From an uncultured Eubacteriales bacterium (GTDB lineage: Bacteria; Bacillota_A; Clostridia; Oscillospirales; Acutalibacteraceae), in contig CAKSGI010000082.1 in NCBI GenBank assembly GCA_934454005.1, positions 1 to 7,539 on the forward strand: DNA of 7,539 nt, read 5' to 3'. The notes under the pieces are model-generated. The model did not search any database, was not told the DNA's origin, and saw nothing but the letters and a program-made list of their open reading frames with translations. This document shows, in pieces, positions 1-6,457 of the stretch. Numbering within the stretch: position 1 is the stretch's first letter; every line of letters begins with the position of its first letter. The translations under genes were made by a program, and so were the position numbers.

Positions 1-1172
1 ATCTTATCTAACACCGATTTTGCCAAATTAATTTTAATCTTTTCATTATCCACCATTAGAGCAAGATCCCTTAATTGATTACATGATATATTTATATTAA
101 ACTTTTCTTTTTCATCGTCATTTTCTAAATGCTTAAATATTTGACCTATGATTAAATTAGAAACTATTTTTTTATTTTTTAGTCCCTTACTAGCAGAATC
201 AAAAAACTCAGCTATTTTTTTATATTTTACTATTAAATTTGCATCCATTTCCGATAAACCTAAATCATTCATATATCTTTTTAACTTAGTATCTGGATTC
301 TCTGGAAGCAAATTTTTTAATTTTTCTACTTTTTCTTGCGAAACATTTATTGTTACTAAATCTGGTTCTCTAAAATATCTATAATCATGTGCATCTTCTT
401 TACCGCGCATACTTAACGTAACATTATTTTTTTCATCATATCTTAATGTTTCCTGATAAATTTTATTCCCACTTTCTATTGCATCTATTTGCCTTTTATA
501 CTCATATTCCATAGCTTTAGTCATAAATGTTATAGAATTCATATTTTTTATTTCTGTCCTTGTCCCAAATTTTTCTGAACCTTTCTCCTTAACAGAAATA
601 TTAACGTCACATCTCATTGAACCTTCTTGCATTTTACAGTCTGAAATTCCAATATACTTCATTATTAATTGCAATTTTTCAACGTACTCTTTTGCTTCCT
701 CTACACTCCTTATATCAGGTTCTGTAACAATTTCGATTAAAGGAACTCCTCCTCTATTATAATCAATAAGTGTATCTCCCATTTGATGTATAAGCTTTCC
801 AGCGTCTTCTTCTATGTGTATCCTATTAATTCTAATTTTTCGTCCATTAGAAAGTTCTATAAATCCATCTTTACATAATGGCATATCATATTGGGATATC
901 TGATATGCTTTAGGAAGATCCGGATAAACATAATTTTTTCTATCCATTTTAGATATTTTACTTATTTTACAATTTGTAGCAAGGCCTGCCATTATAGCAT
1001 AGTCTACAACTTTTTCATTCAACTTAGGAATGGTACCCGGCATACCAGTACATATAGGGCAACAATGTGTATTTTGTTCGCCACCAAACTCTGTAGTACA
1101 TGAACAGAATATCTTTGTTTTAGTCGATAGCTCAACATGTGTCTCTAATCCTGCTACCAATTCATATTTCAT
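1..1172 (-). CDS. gatB: GatB, subunit B of Asp-tRNA(Asn)/Glu-tRNA(Gln) amidotransferase (3' end cut by window)
   Basis: GatB binds the misacylated tRNA, phosphorylates the Asp or Glu side chain with ATP, and uses ammonia channelled from GatA to form Asn-tRNA(Asn) or Gln-tRNA(Gln) in the cytoplasm. The frame runs open from an ATG at 1172 to the window edge, giving about 390 of the usual 475-480 residues; the missing part would contain the C-terminal tRNA-binding tail domain. The N-terminus has the family block GLETHVEL (residues 8-15, with E10 and H12) and the GatB signature MDRKNYVYPDLPKAYQ (76-91), then the acidic HIEEDAGK segment (119-126). Cysteines C23/C25 and C38/C41 form a CxC...CxxC set like the zinc site known in some GatB proteins. 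The start is fixed by AGAGAGGA eight bases upstream. It lies 22 bases after the gatA stop, so it is the last visible gene of the aspS-gatCAB operon. No internal stop or frameshift was found. Confidence 0.96.
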   Translation of the reverse strand, partial: MKYELVAGLETHVELSTKTKIFCSCTTEFGGEQNTHCCPICTGMPGTIPKLNEKVVDYAIMAGLATNCKISKISKMDRKNYVYPDLPKAYQISQYDMPLCKDGFIELSNGRKIRINRIHIEEDAGKLIHQMGDTLIDYNRGGVPLIEIVTEPDIRSVEEAKEYVEKLQLIMKYIGISDCKMQEGSMRCDVNISVKEKGSEKFGTRTEIKNMNSITFMTKAMEYEYKRQIDAIESGNKIYQETLRYDEKNNVTLSMRGKEDAHDYRYFREPDLVTINVSQEKVEKLKNLLPENPDTKLKRYMNDLGLSEMDANLIVKYKKIAEFFDSASKGLKNKKIVSNLIIGQIFKHLENDDEKEKFNINISCNQLRDLALMVDNEKIKINLAKSVLDK

Positions 1173-1194
1173 AACTTTAGTCCTCTCTTTTACC

Positions 1195-2670
1195 CTAGAT
1201 TAATTTTACACCCATGTCAGGTGATCTAAACATAGTATCTCTAGTAACACTTTCAAAGTTATATGCTATATTTAGAATCTTTGATTCTTCAAATCTATTT
1301 CCAATTAGTTGAAGACCTATAGGAAGACCTTCATTATTAAATCCACAAGGAATAGATATAGCAGGCAAACCTGCTATATTAACAGGAACCGTACACAAAT
1401 CACTTTTATAAGTTTCTATTGGTTCTCTAGCCGTAAACCCTTTATTAAATGAAACATTTGGAGTTGTCGCAGTTAATATAACATCGCATTTTGAAAACAC
1501 ATTATTAAAAGAATTTATAATAGCTCCCCTAAGTTTTTGCGCTTTTTTATAATATGCATCATAATATCCAGAACTTAAAACATATGTTCCTAACAATATT
1601 CTATGCTTAACTTCTGATCCAAATCCTTCACTTCTAGTCTTACATATCATTTCATCTATACTCTTATAAGATTCTACTCTATAGCCATAACGTATTCCGT
1701 CATATCTTCCAAGGTTTGATGAAGCCTCAGCACAAGCCAAAATATAGTAAACAGCAAGTGCATATTTATCAAATGGCAAACTTATATCTATAATCTCTGC
1801 TCCTAATAACTTATATATTTTTATAGATTCTTCAATTTTATTCTTTATTTCCTCATCAATCTCATTTAAAAATTCTCTTGCTACTCCTATTTTTAGCCCT
1901 TTTATATCTTCGCTTAGATTTTTAATGGTGGTTTTTCCTCTATTACCTATAGAAGTCGAATCTTTTTCGTCATATTTAGAAATAGCATCAAAAACTATAG
2001 CAGCATCCTCAACAGAAGATGTAATCGGACCTATTTGGTCTAAACTAGAGGCAAACGCTATAAGGCCATATCTAGAAACAGCCCCATAACTCGGCTTCAG
2101 TCCAACAACTCCGCAAAAACTTGCAGGTTGTCTTATTGATCCGCCTGTGTCACTCCCTAAAGAATATACAGAAAGACTTCCTGCAACTGAACTTGCTCCA
2201 CCTCCAGAACTCCCACCTGCAACATGATTTATATTATGTGGATTAAATGCACCCCCAAATATAGACGTTTCACAAGAAGATCCCATTGCAAACTCATCCA
2301 TATTATTTTTACCTAATAAAATACCATTTTGATTCTTTATTATCTCCCATACAGTTGCATCATAAATTGGTTTATAATTTAATAACATTTTAGAACAACA
2401 TGTAGTATTAATATCTTTAGTAGAAATGTTATCCTTTAAAGACATCGGGATTCCCTCTAATAATCCTAAATCTTCACCATTTTTTATTTTTTTATCAACT
2501 CTTTTTGCCGTAGACATAGCTAGCTCATATGTCTTATGTACATATGAGTTCAATTTATCATTATTTTTTTCTATTTCATCTATATATTTCTGAGTAAGCT
2601 CCTCACAAGAAATATCTTTTTTTACAAGAAGATCTCTAATATATTTAATTTTAGATATTGGTTTTGACAT
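1195..2670 (-). CDS. gatA: GatA, glutaminase (amidase-signature) subunit of tRNA amidotransferase
   Basis: GatA hydrolyses glutamine to release the ammonia that GatB uses to amidate Asp-tRNA(Asn) or Glu-tRNA(Gln). The 491-residue length is normal for the family. The amidase-signature catalytic triad is complete: K79 in GIPMSLKDN, cis-Ser S154 in AGGSSGGGAS, and nucleophile S178 in GSDTGGSIRQP. These match the numbering I recall for Staphylococcus aureus GatA (K79, S154, S178). The C-terminal block NIAGLPAISIPCGFNNEGLP is also typical. The ATG at 2670 is preceded by GGAGGA with a five-base spacer. The gene sits 30 bases after gatC and 22 bases before gatB, so it is co-transcribed and probably made in equal amounts with them. 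Nothing is broken or unusual. Other amidase-family functions are very unlikely given the neighbours. Confidence 0.97.
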   Translation of the reverse strand: MSKPISKIKYIRDLLVKKDISCEELTQKYIDEIEKNNDKLNSYVHKTYELAMSTAKRVDKKIKNGEDLGLLEGIPMSLKDNISTKDINTTCCSKMLLNYKPIYDATVWEIIKNQNGILLGKNNMDEFAMGSSCETSIFGGAFNPHNINHVAGGSSGGGASSVAGSLSVYSLGSDTGGSIRQPASFCGVVGLKPSYGAVSRYGLIAFASSLDQIGPITSSVEDAAIVFDAISKYDEKDSTSIGNRGKTTIKNLSEDIKGLKIGVAREFLNEIDEEIKNKIEESIKIYKLLGAEIIDISLPFDKYALAVYYILACAEASSNLGRYDGIRYGYRVESYKSIDEMICKTRSEGFGSEVKHRILLGTYVLSSGYYDAYYKKAQKLRGAIINSFNNVFSKCDVILTATTPNVSFNKGFTAREPIETYKSDLCTVPVNIAGLPAISIPCGFNNEGLPIGLQLIGNRFEESKILNIAYNFESVTRDTMFRSPDMGVKLI

Positions 2671-2700
2671 ATAAATCCTCCATGTTTAGCCACATATAAA

Positions 2701-2979
2701 TTATGCTCTTTTTCTTACAACAAAAAATCCATCTTCCCCACCGTCAACATTTTTTAATATTTCTTCTCTTTTAAAAGATTTTTTAACAATATCATCTCTA
2801 AAAGAATTTGAAAGTCCGTTTATACCATCAAACTCTATATCAAGTTTATTAGCCTCATTTATTTCATTTGCAAAATTTACAATTCTATCCATTTCAATTG
2901 TTAATTTTTCTAACTCATCATCTTCAAACGATAACTTTGCAAGTTTAGCAATTTTCAAAATATCTTCTTTTAAAATCAT
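2701..2979 (-). CDS. gatC: GatC, small subunit of tRNA amidotransferase
   Basis: GatC is the small stabilising subunit that wraps around the GatA-GatB interface; it has no catalytic residues. The protein is 92 residues, normal for the family. It shows the usual layout: an N-terminal helix of the form ILKEDILKIAKLAKLSF, a second amphipathic helix (about 20-44, ELEKLTIEMDRIVNFANEIN), and a C-terminal RDD...DGGEDGFFVVRK tail (residues 62-90), close to the usual RxD...P...FxVPxV pattern. The start at 2979 is firm, because an in-frame TAA lies only two codons upstream. Its ribosome-binding context is odd: the nearest AAGG motifs are 1 and 12 bases from the ATG and the second is inside a hairpin, while the best Shine-Dalgarno sequence is 41 bases away (see separate entries). 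It follows aspS by 131 bases and precedes gatA by 30. Confidence 0.95.
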   Translation of the reverse strand: MILKEDILKIAKLAKLSFEDDELEKLTIEMDRIVNFANEINEANKLDIEFDGINGLSNSFRDDIVKKSFKREEILKNVDGGEDGFFVVRKRA

Positions 2980-2985
2980 ACCTTA

Positions 2986-3012
2986 AGTATACCTTAATTA
3001 ATAAGGTATACT
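2986..3012 (-). promoter_or_regulatory. Perfect inverted repeat (11-bp stem, 5-base loop) at the gatC start
   Basis: The repeat is AGTATACCTTA, loop ATTAA, then TAAGGTATACT, with no mismatch. In the gatC mRNA it would end six bases before the ATG. The 3' arm contains AAGG, 12 bases from the ATG, which would be hidden when the hairpin forms. The 9-bp unit ATACCTTAA (plus strand) also occurs twice in tandem, at 2978-2986 and 2989-2997, the first copy overlapping the start codon. No U-run follows, so it does not look like a terminator. It could be a translational control hairpin, a protein operator, or an RNA processing site; the sequence does not decide between them. Confidence 0.6.
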
Positions 3013-3020
3013 GTATGACA

Positions 3021-3030
3021 CCACCTTTCT
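3021..3030 (-). promoter_or_regulatory. Displaced strong Shine-Dalgarno-like sequence for gatC
   Basis: On the minus strand this reads AGAAAGGTGG, the best match to the 16S 3' end anywhere in the aspS-gatC gap, yet it lies 41 bases before the gatC ATG. If the 27-base hairpin at 2986-3012 folds, the remaining unpaired distance is only about 14 bases, so the hairpin may bring it within reach of the start codon. Its AAGGT could alternatively pair with the ACCTT in the 5' arm of that hairpin. No well-placed ATG follows it, so a leader peptide is not supported. Confidence 0.4.
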
Positions 3031-3110
3031 GTATAAAATCTAAGTGTATCAAATTAAATAAATCCACAAAGTTTTATATCTAGCAAAATAATAAACTATA
3101 TTTCATAGTA

Positions 3111-4859
3111 CTAATCACTTATTTTTATATGAACATCTCTTAATTGCTGTTCACTTACACTTGTTGGCGCACCAAGTAAAAGATCTTGTGCCATGCTGTT
3201 CATCGGAAAAGCAATTACTTCTCTAATATTTTCCTCTCCTGTTAAAAGCATCATCATTCTATCGATTCCAGGTGCCATACCAGCATGAGGTGGCGCACCA
3301 TATTTAAACGCATTATATAAAGATGAAAATTTGTCTCTTAGTTCTTCTTCAGAATATCCAGCAATTTTAAATGCCATAATAAGCGTTTGCAAATCATGAT
3401 TCCTAACAGCTCCCGATGAGAGTTCTATTCCATTACAAACTATATCATATTGATAAGCTAATATATCTAAAGGATCTTTATTATTAAGAGCATCAATTCC
3501 TCCCTGAGGCATAGAAAACGGATTGTGAGTAAAAATTATACTTCCATTATCATCTAATTCATACATCGGAAAATCAACTATAAAACACATTTCAAACGAA
3601 TTTTCATCTATTAAATTAAGCCTTTTAGCAACCTCAGTTCTTATCATGCCAGCAAATTTAGGTGCCATAATTTTTGTATCCGCTATAAAATATAATACAC
3701 ATCCCGGCTTTAAATCAGCTTTTTTAATGAGTTCCAATTTTTTATCTTCTGGTATAAATTTATCTATTGGTCCTAAAAATTTAAACTCATTAGTAACCTT
3801 TATATATCCCAACCCTTTCATTCCTATACTTGTTGCATATCCAAACATTTTTTCAAAAAATCCCTTCGACTGATCAGCACAATTAGGAACATTTATAGCT
3901 CTTACTGTTTTATTTTTAAAAGGTGCAAAGTCAGAAGTTTTAAATATATCTGTAACATCTATAATTTCTAGAGGATTTCTTAAATCTGGTTTATCCGTCC
4001 CATATTTAAGCATCGATTCAGCATATGGTATTCTCTTAAATGGCGTTTTTGATACTTTTTTATTAGAAAATTTAGAAAACGTTTCTGATAAAACTTCTTC
4101 TGCAACCTTAAAAACATCTTCTTGATCTGAAAATGACATTTCAAAATCCAATTGATAAAACTCTCCTGGAGATCTATCTGCTCTTGCGTCTTCATCTCTA
4201 AAGCAAGGTGCTATTTGGAAATACCTATCAAAACCTGATACCATCAAAAGTTGTTTAAAAATTTGAGGCGCCTGAGGTAATGCATAAAACTTGCCTTTAT
4301 GTTTTCTACTTGGTATAAGATAGTCACGTGCACCCTCTGGCGAAGAGGCTGATAATATTGGTGTTTGAATTTCTAAAAATCCAAGTTCGTTCATTTTGTT
4401 TCTTAAAAATGATATAACATTAGATCGCATCACAATATTATTATGGACCCTATTATTTCGTAAATCTAAAAATCTATATTTAAGTCTAACATCTTCTTTT
4501 GTAGCTTTAGAATTAGATATTTCAAAAGGTAAGTTTGACAATGATTTCCCTAAAACATTCAAAGACTCAGCTAAAACCTCTACTGTACCTGTTGGAATTT
4601 TAGGATTTATTGTATCTTCATCTCTTTTTATAACTTTTCCAGAAATAGTAACTGTACTTTCTTTTGATAGTCCCTCCAATAATTTTTCATTATGAACTAC
4701 TACTTGAACAACACCATAATGATCTCTTAAATCCAAAAATTCTACTCCACCATGGTCTCTTATATTCTCAACCCATCCGGCAACTTTAACATTAAGTCCT
4801 ATCTCTCTTTCGGTAATTTCAGTGCACAAATGTGTACGATACAAACCAGTACAACCCAT
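3111..4859 (-). CDS. aspS: Aspartyl-tRNA synthetase, bacterial type, probably non-discriminating
   Basis: AspRS activates aspartate with ATP and charges tRNA(Asp); a non-discriminating form also makes Asp-tRNA(Asn) for GatCAB. I chose the ATG at 4859 (582 residues) because AAAGGA precedes it by nine bases; an in-frame ATG six codons earlier (4877) has no ribosome-binding site. Order: N-terminal OB-fold anticodon-binding domain (about 1-105) with RDHGG (34-38, H36); class II motif 1 around 161-180 (FLEIQTPILSASSPEGARDY); the amino-acid-binding LPQAPQIFKQLLM (194-206); motif 2 FRDEDARADRSPGEFYQLD (220-238); the GAD insertion domain (about 285-410); and motif 3 GMAPGIDRMMMLL (527-539). H36 matches the His associated in the literature with relaxed tRNA recognition. 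Ala197 replaces the Ser usual in QSPQ. First gene of the operon with gatCAB; its own promoter lies about 55-80 bases upstream. Confidence 0.96.
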   Translation of the reverse strand: MGCTGLYRTHLCTEITEREIGLNVKVAGWVENIRDHGGVEFLDLRDHYGVVQVVVHNEKLLEGLSKESTVTISGKVIKRDEDTINPKIPTGTVEVLAESLNVLGKSLSNLPFEISNSKATKEDVRLKYRFLDLRNNRVHNNIVMRSNVISFLRNKMNELGFLEIQTPILSASSPEGARDYLIPSRKHKGKFYALPQAPQIFKQLLMVSGFDRYFQIAPCFRDEDARADRSPGEFYQLDFEMSFSDQEDVFKVAEEVLSETFSKFSNKKVSKTPFKRIPYAESMLKYGTDKPDLRNPLEIIDVTDIFKTSDFAPFKNKTVRAINVPNCADQSKGFFEKMFGYATSIGMKGLGYIKVTNEFKFLGPIDKFIPEDKKLELIKKADLKPGCVLYFIADTKIMAPKFAGMIRTEVAKRLNLIDENSFEMCFIVDFPMYELDDNGSIIFTHNPFSMPQGGIDALNNKDPLDILAYQYDIVCNGIELSSGAVRNHDLQTLIMAFKIAGYSEEELRDKFSSLYNAFKYGAPPHAGMAPGIDRMMMLLTGEENIREVIAFPMNSMAQDLLLGAPTSVSEQQLRDVHIKISD

Positions 4860-4868
4860 AATCAAAAA

Positions 4869-4874
4869 TCCTTT
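4869..4874 (-). promoter_or_regulatory. Ribosome-binding site that decides the aspS start
   Basis: AAAGGA on the minus strand lies nine bases before the ATG at 4859. It falls inside codons 2-3 of the frame that would begin at 4877. The upstream ATG has only AT-rich sequence at the proper distance, so initiation at 4859 is much more likely. Confidence 0.75.
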
Positions 4875-4913
4875 CATAATTGCTAACTTATAATTTAATA
4901 TACAACCTTTATT

Positions 4914-4942
4914 ATTATAACATTTTAAGATATACGTTTCAA
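4914..4942 (-). promoter_or_regulatory. Sigma-A-type promoter of the aspS-gatCAB operon
   Basis: On the minus strand TTGAAA (4937-4942) and a perfect TATAAT (4914-4919) are separated by exactly 17 bases. Transcription would start near 4907, leaving a leader of about 45-50 bases. That is too short for a T-box riboswitch, so control by uncharged tRNA through a T-box is not supported in front of aspS. Confidence 0.8.
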
Positions 4943-5030
4943 TAAATCTGGAAGAATAAAAACCAATTTCTTATAGAATAAAAAATTATTAATAAATAAA
5001 AGAAGAAAATCAAACGCAGATATGTTATTA

Positions 5031-5036
5031 TATAAT
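5031..5036 (+). promoter_or_regulatory. Possible -10 box of the transporter/radical-SAM unit
   Basis: A perfect TATAAT lies 30 bases before the transporter ATG, but no good -35 box sits 16-18 bases upstream (the positions read AATCAA or similar). The region is so AT-rich that chance matches are common. TATAAA at 5044-5049 is an alternative. Start sites here would give a leader of about 10-25 bases, leaving no room for a preQ1 riboswitch. Confidence 0.35.
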
Positions 5037-5066
5037 TAAGATGTATAAATTAGTGAGGAAAATAAA

Positions 5067-5717
5067 ATGAAAATAAAATCAGAAAATTATAGACTTGATC
5101 CACTTGTTATCATTACAGCTATAATGGTAACTTCATATATTGCATCAAATGTTTTAGCCGTAAAATTAATTAATTTTTTTAGCTTCACTTTTTTTGATGC
5201 CGGCATAATTATATTTCCTATAACCTACATTATAGGAAATATTTTAACAGAAATATGGGGATTTAAAATTGCAAAGAATGTTATATTGCTTACTTTTTTT
5301 TGCAACATAATATTTGTAATTTTAACTGTCATTGCATCATTTATGCCTTATCCTGATTATATAGAACAAACAGCGATTTCATTTAAAAACATTTTTACAG
5401 TTGTTCCTAGAATATTATTAGCTTCATTAATAGCATTTTTAGTCGGAGAAATATGTAACTCTTGGTTTGTGGAAAAACTTAAAAAAATTACAAACTCGAA
5501 AAAATTATGGCTAAGAACTATACTTGGATTTTCTGTTGGATATTTAATAGACACTCTATTATTTGTAATAATAGCTTTTTACAAAATAGCTCCCACAAAA
5601 GATTTAATAACTATGATTTTAACGCAATATTCCATAAAAATGCTTTTAGAAACCTTTTTAGGAACTCCTATTGTATACGGGGTAATTGCTCTTTTAAAAA
5701 AGAAAGGAATAAAGTAA
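5067..5717 (+). CDS. yhhQ: YhhQ/VUT-family queuosine-precursor transporter
   Basis: An integral inner-membrane protein of 216 residues, close to the roughly 220 of Escherichia coli YhhQ, which imports the queuosine precursors preQ0 and preQ1. About six hydrophobic segments can be seen: roughly 12-37, 41-62, 70-92, 112-132, 148-172 and 184-211, with a basic C-terminus (KKKGIK). Family blocks are SNVLAVKL (27-34), YIIGNILTEIWG (54-65), RILLASLIAFLVGE (115-128) and TILGFSVGYLIDTLLF (151-166). GAGG lies eight bases before the ATG. The next gene starts one base after its stop, with its ribosome-binding site inside this gene's last codons, so the two are translationally coupled. Family substrate varies (preQ0, preQ1, and queuine in Chlamydia). 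The radical-SAM partner suggests queuine here; that is inference. I did not see a riboswitch. The gene is divergent from aspS. Confidence 0.9.
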   Translation: MKIKSENYRLDPLVIITAIMVTSYIASNVLAVKLINFFSFTFFDAGIIIFPITYIIGNILTEIWGFKIAKNVILLTFFCNIIFVILTVIASFMPYPDYIEQTAISFKNIFTVVPRILLASLIAFLVGEICNSWFVEKLKKITNSKKLWLRTILGFSVGYLIDTLLFVIIAFYKIAPTKDLITMILTQYSIKMLLETFLGTPIVYGVIALLKKKGIK

Positions 5718-5718
5718 T

Positions 5719-6408
5719 ATGAATGAACTAGTAAGATATTCTTTAATAACTGAAAAAATGAAAAGGGAATTCTTACTCCTGCAAGGTACTGGGTGCATAT
5801 GGAAAAAATGTAAATTTTGTGATTACCACTTAGACAAGTCCAATAATCCATATAAAATAAATAAACCTATACTTGAAAGAGTCACTGGTTTGTTTGGTGT
5901 TCTTGATATAATAAATTCTGGTTCATGTTTTGAACTCGATAAAAATACCGTAAATCTAATTAAAAAAAAAGTAAATGATCTAAAAATACACACATTATGG
6001 TTTGAATCTCATTGGTTATACAAAGATAAATTAAACGAATTTTCAGATTTGTTTAAATGCAACGTAAATTTTAGAGTGGGAATTGAATCATTCGACATCA
6101 ATTTTAGAAATAGCTTAAACAAGGGAATTCCTAAATATATAAATGCAGAAGAAATTTCAAAATATTTTAGAGGGTGTTGCTTATTGGTAGGATTAAAAGG
6201 ACAAACACAGAACTCTATCTTAAATGATATTAAAACTGCAAAAAAATATTTTGATTACTTTAGCGTAAATGTATTTGTTGAGAACTCAACTAAACTAAAA
6301 AGAGATGAAAATTTAATAAAATGGTTTGTATCCGACGTATATCCTAAAATAAAAGATAATCCCAAAATAGAAATTCTCCTAAATAATACGGACTTAGGTG
6401 TTGGATAA
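5719..6408 (+). CDS. queL: Compact radical-SAM protein, probable QueL-type queuine lyase
   Basis: A soluble 229-residue radical-SAM protein. The Fe-S cluster motif is near the N-terminus: C26, C31 and C34 with F33 before the third Cys, giving CX4CX2C rather than the canonical CX3CX2C. Other radical-SAM marks are RVGIESFD (119-126), the SAM-ribose-binding type block, and GLKGQT (158-163), like the GLPGQT block of related enzymes. Shortness implies an incomplete barrel, as in QueE. QueL, described from Clostridioides difficile and other gut bacteria, cleaves queuine to preQ1, which TGT then inserts into tRNA. The assignment rests on size, fold marks and tight coupling to a queuosine-precursor transporter (one-base gap; AAAGGA ten bases before the ATG, inside the upstream gene). 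It could instead be another radical-SAM enzyme of 7-deazaguanine metabolism. It lacks the CX14CX2C motif reported for some QueE enzymes. Fold confidence is high, exact function moderate. Confidence 0.7.
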   Translation: MNELVRYSLITEKMKREFLLLQGTGCIWKKCKFCDYHLDKSNNPYKINKPILERVTGLFGVLDIINSGSCFELDKNTVNLIKKKVNDLKIHTLWFESHWLYKDKLNEFSDLFKCNVNFRVGIESFDINFRNSLNKGIPKYINAEEISKYFRGCCLLVGLKGQTQNSILNDIKTAKKYFDYFSVNVFVENSTKLKRDENLIKWFVSDVYPKIKDNPKIEILLNNTDLGVG

Positions 6409-6417
6409 AAATACACT

Positions 6418-6452
6418 AAAAAAAGGAAACTCCTAATTTATAGAGTTTCCTT
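6418..6452 (-). terminator. Intrinsic terminator of glgA between convergent genes
   Basis: A 10-bp perfect stem, AAGGAAACTC and GAGTTTCCTT (6423-6432 with 6443-6452), has a 10-base loop. On the minus strand it begins five bases after the glgA stop and is followed by seven U residues, the classical form. On the plus strand the stem is followed by only UUAAAUUUU-like sequence from about 6451, so it may also stop the radical-SAM gene's transcript but less efficiently. Confidence 0.85.
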
Positions 6453-6457
6453 AAATT

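Larger units (their letters stand above)
4878..5066. other. Divergent intergenic region between aspS and the transporter gene
   Basis: About 200 very AT-rich bases hold the aspS promoter, a possible plus-strand -10 box and the transporter ribosome-binding site (GAGG at 5055-5058, eight bases before the ATG). I see no riboswitch, small ORF with a good ribosome-binding site, tRNA, or convincing operator in it. Confidence 0.7.

Noticed and set aside
2980..3060. T-box-like sequence AAAGGTGGTGTC upstream of gatC (minus strand)
   Set aside because: It resembles the start of the T-box AGGGTGGNACC element, but the following bases do not match. There is no Stem I with a specifier loop in the 131-base gap, and no terminator with a U-run follows.
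3030..3060. Internal promoter for gatC in the aspS-gatC gap
   Set aside because: TTGATA and TATACA are present on the minus strand, but their spacing is about 11 bases, which is too short for a sigma-A promoter; no better pair was found.
3095..3109. Weak terminator after aspS (5-bp stem ACTAT/ATAGT followed by a T-rich run on the minus strand)
   Set aside because: The stem is only five A/T-rich pairs and the T-run is interrupted, so it is too weak to call; read-through into gatCAB is more likely.
3646..4695. Open frames of 71-99 codons antisense to or out of frame with aspS
   Set aside because: They overlap a full-length, well-conserved aspS frame, lack ribosome-binding sites, and resemble no protein family. 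Similar shadow frames at 148-384, 891-1103, 5357-5851 and 6581-6766 were rejected for the same reason.
4965..5046. Short AT palindromes in the divergent promoter region (for example TTATATAA)
   Set aside because: At this base composition such palindromes are expected by chance, and none is repeated or well placed relative to both promoters.
5010..5066. preQ1 riboswitch in front of the queuosine transporter
   Set aside because: The likely leader is only 10-25 bases, and none of the C-rich/G-rich pseudoknot sequence or A-rich tail of preQ1 aptamers is present.
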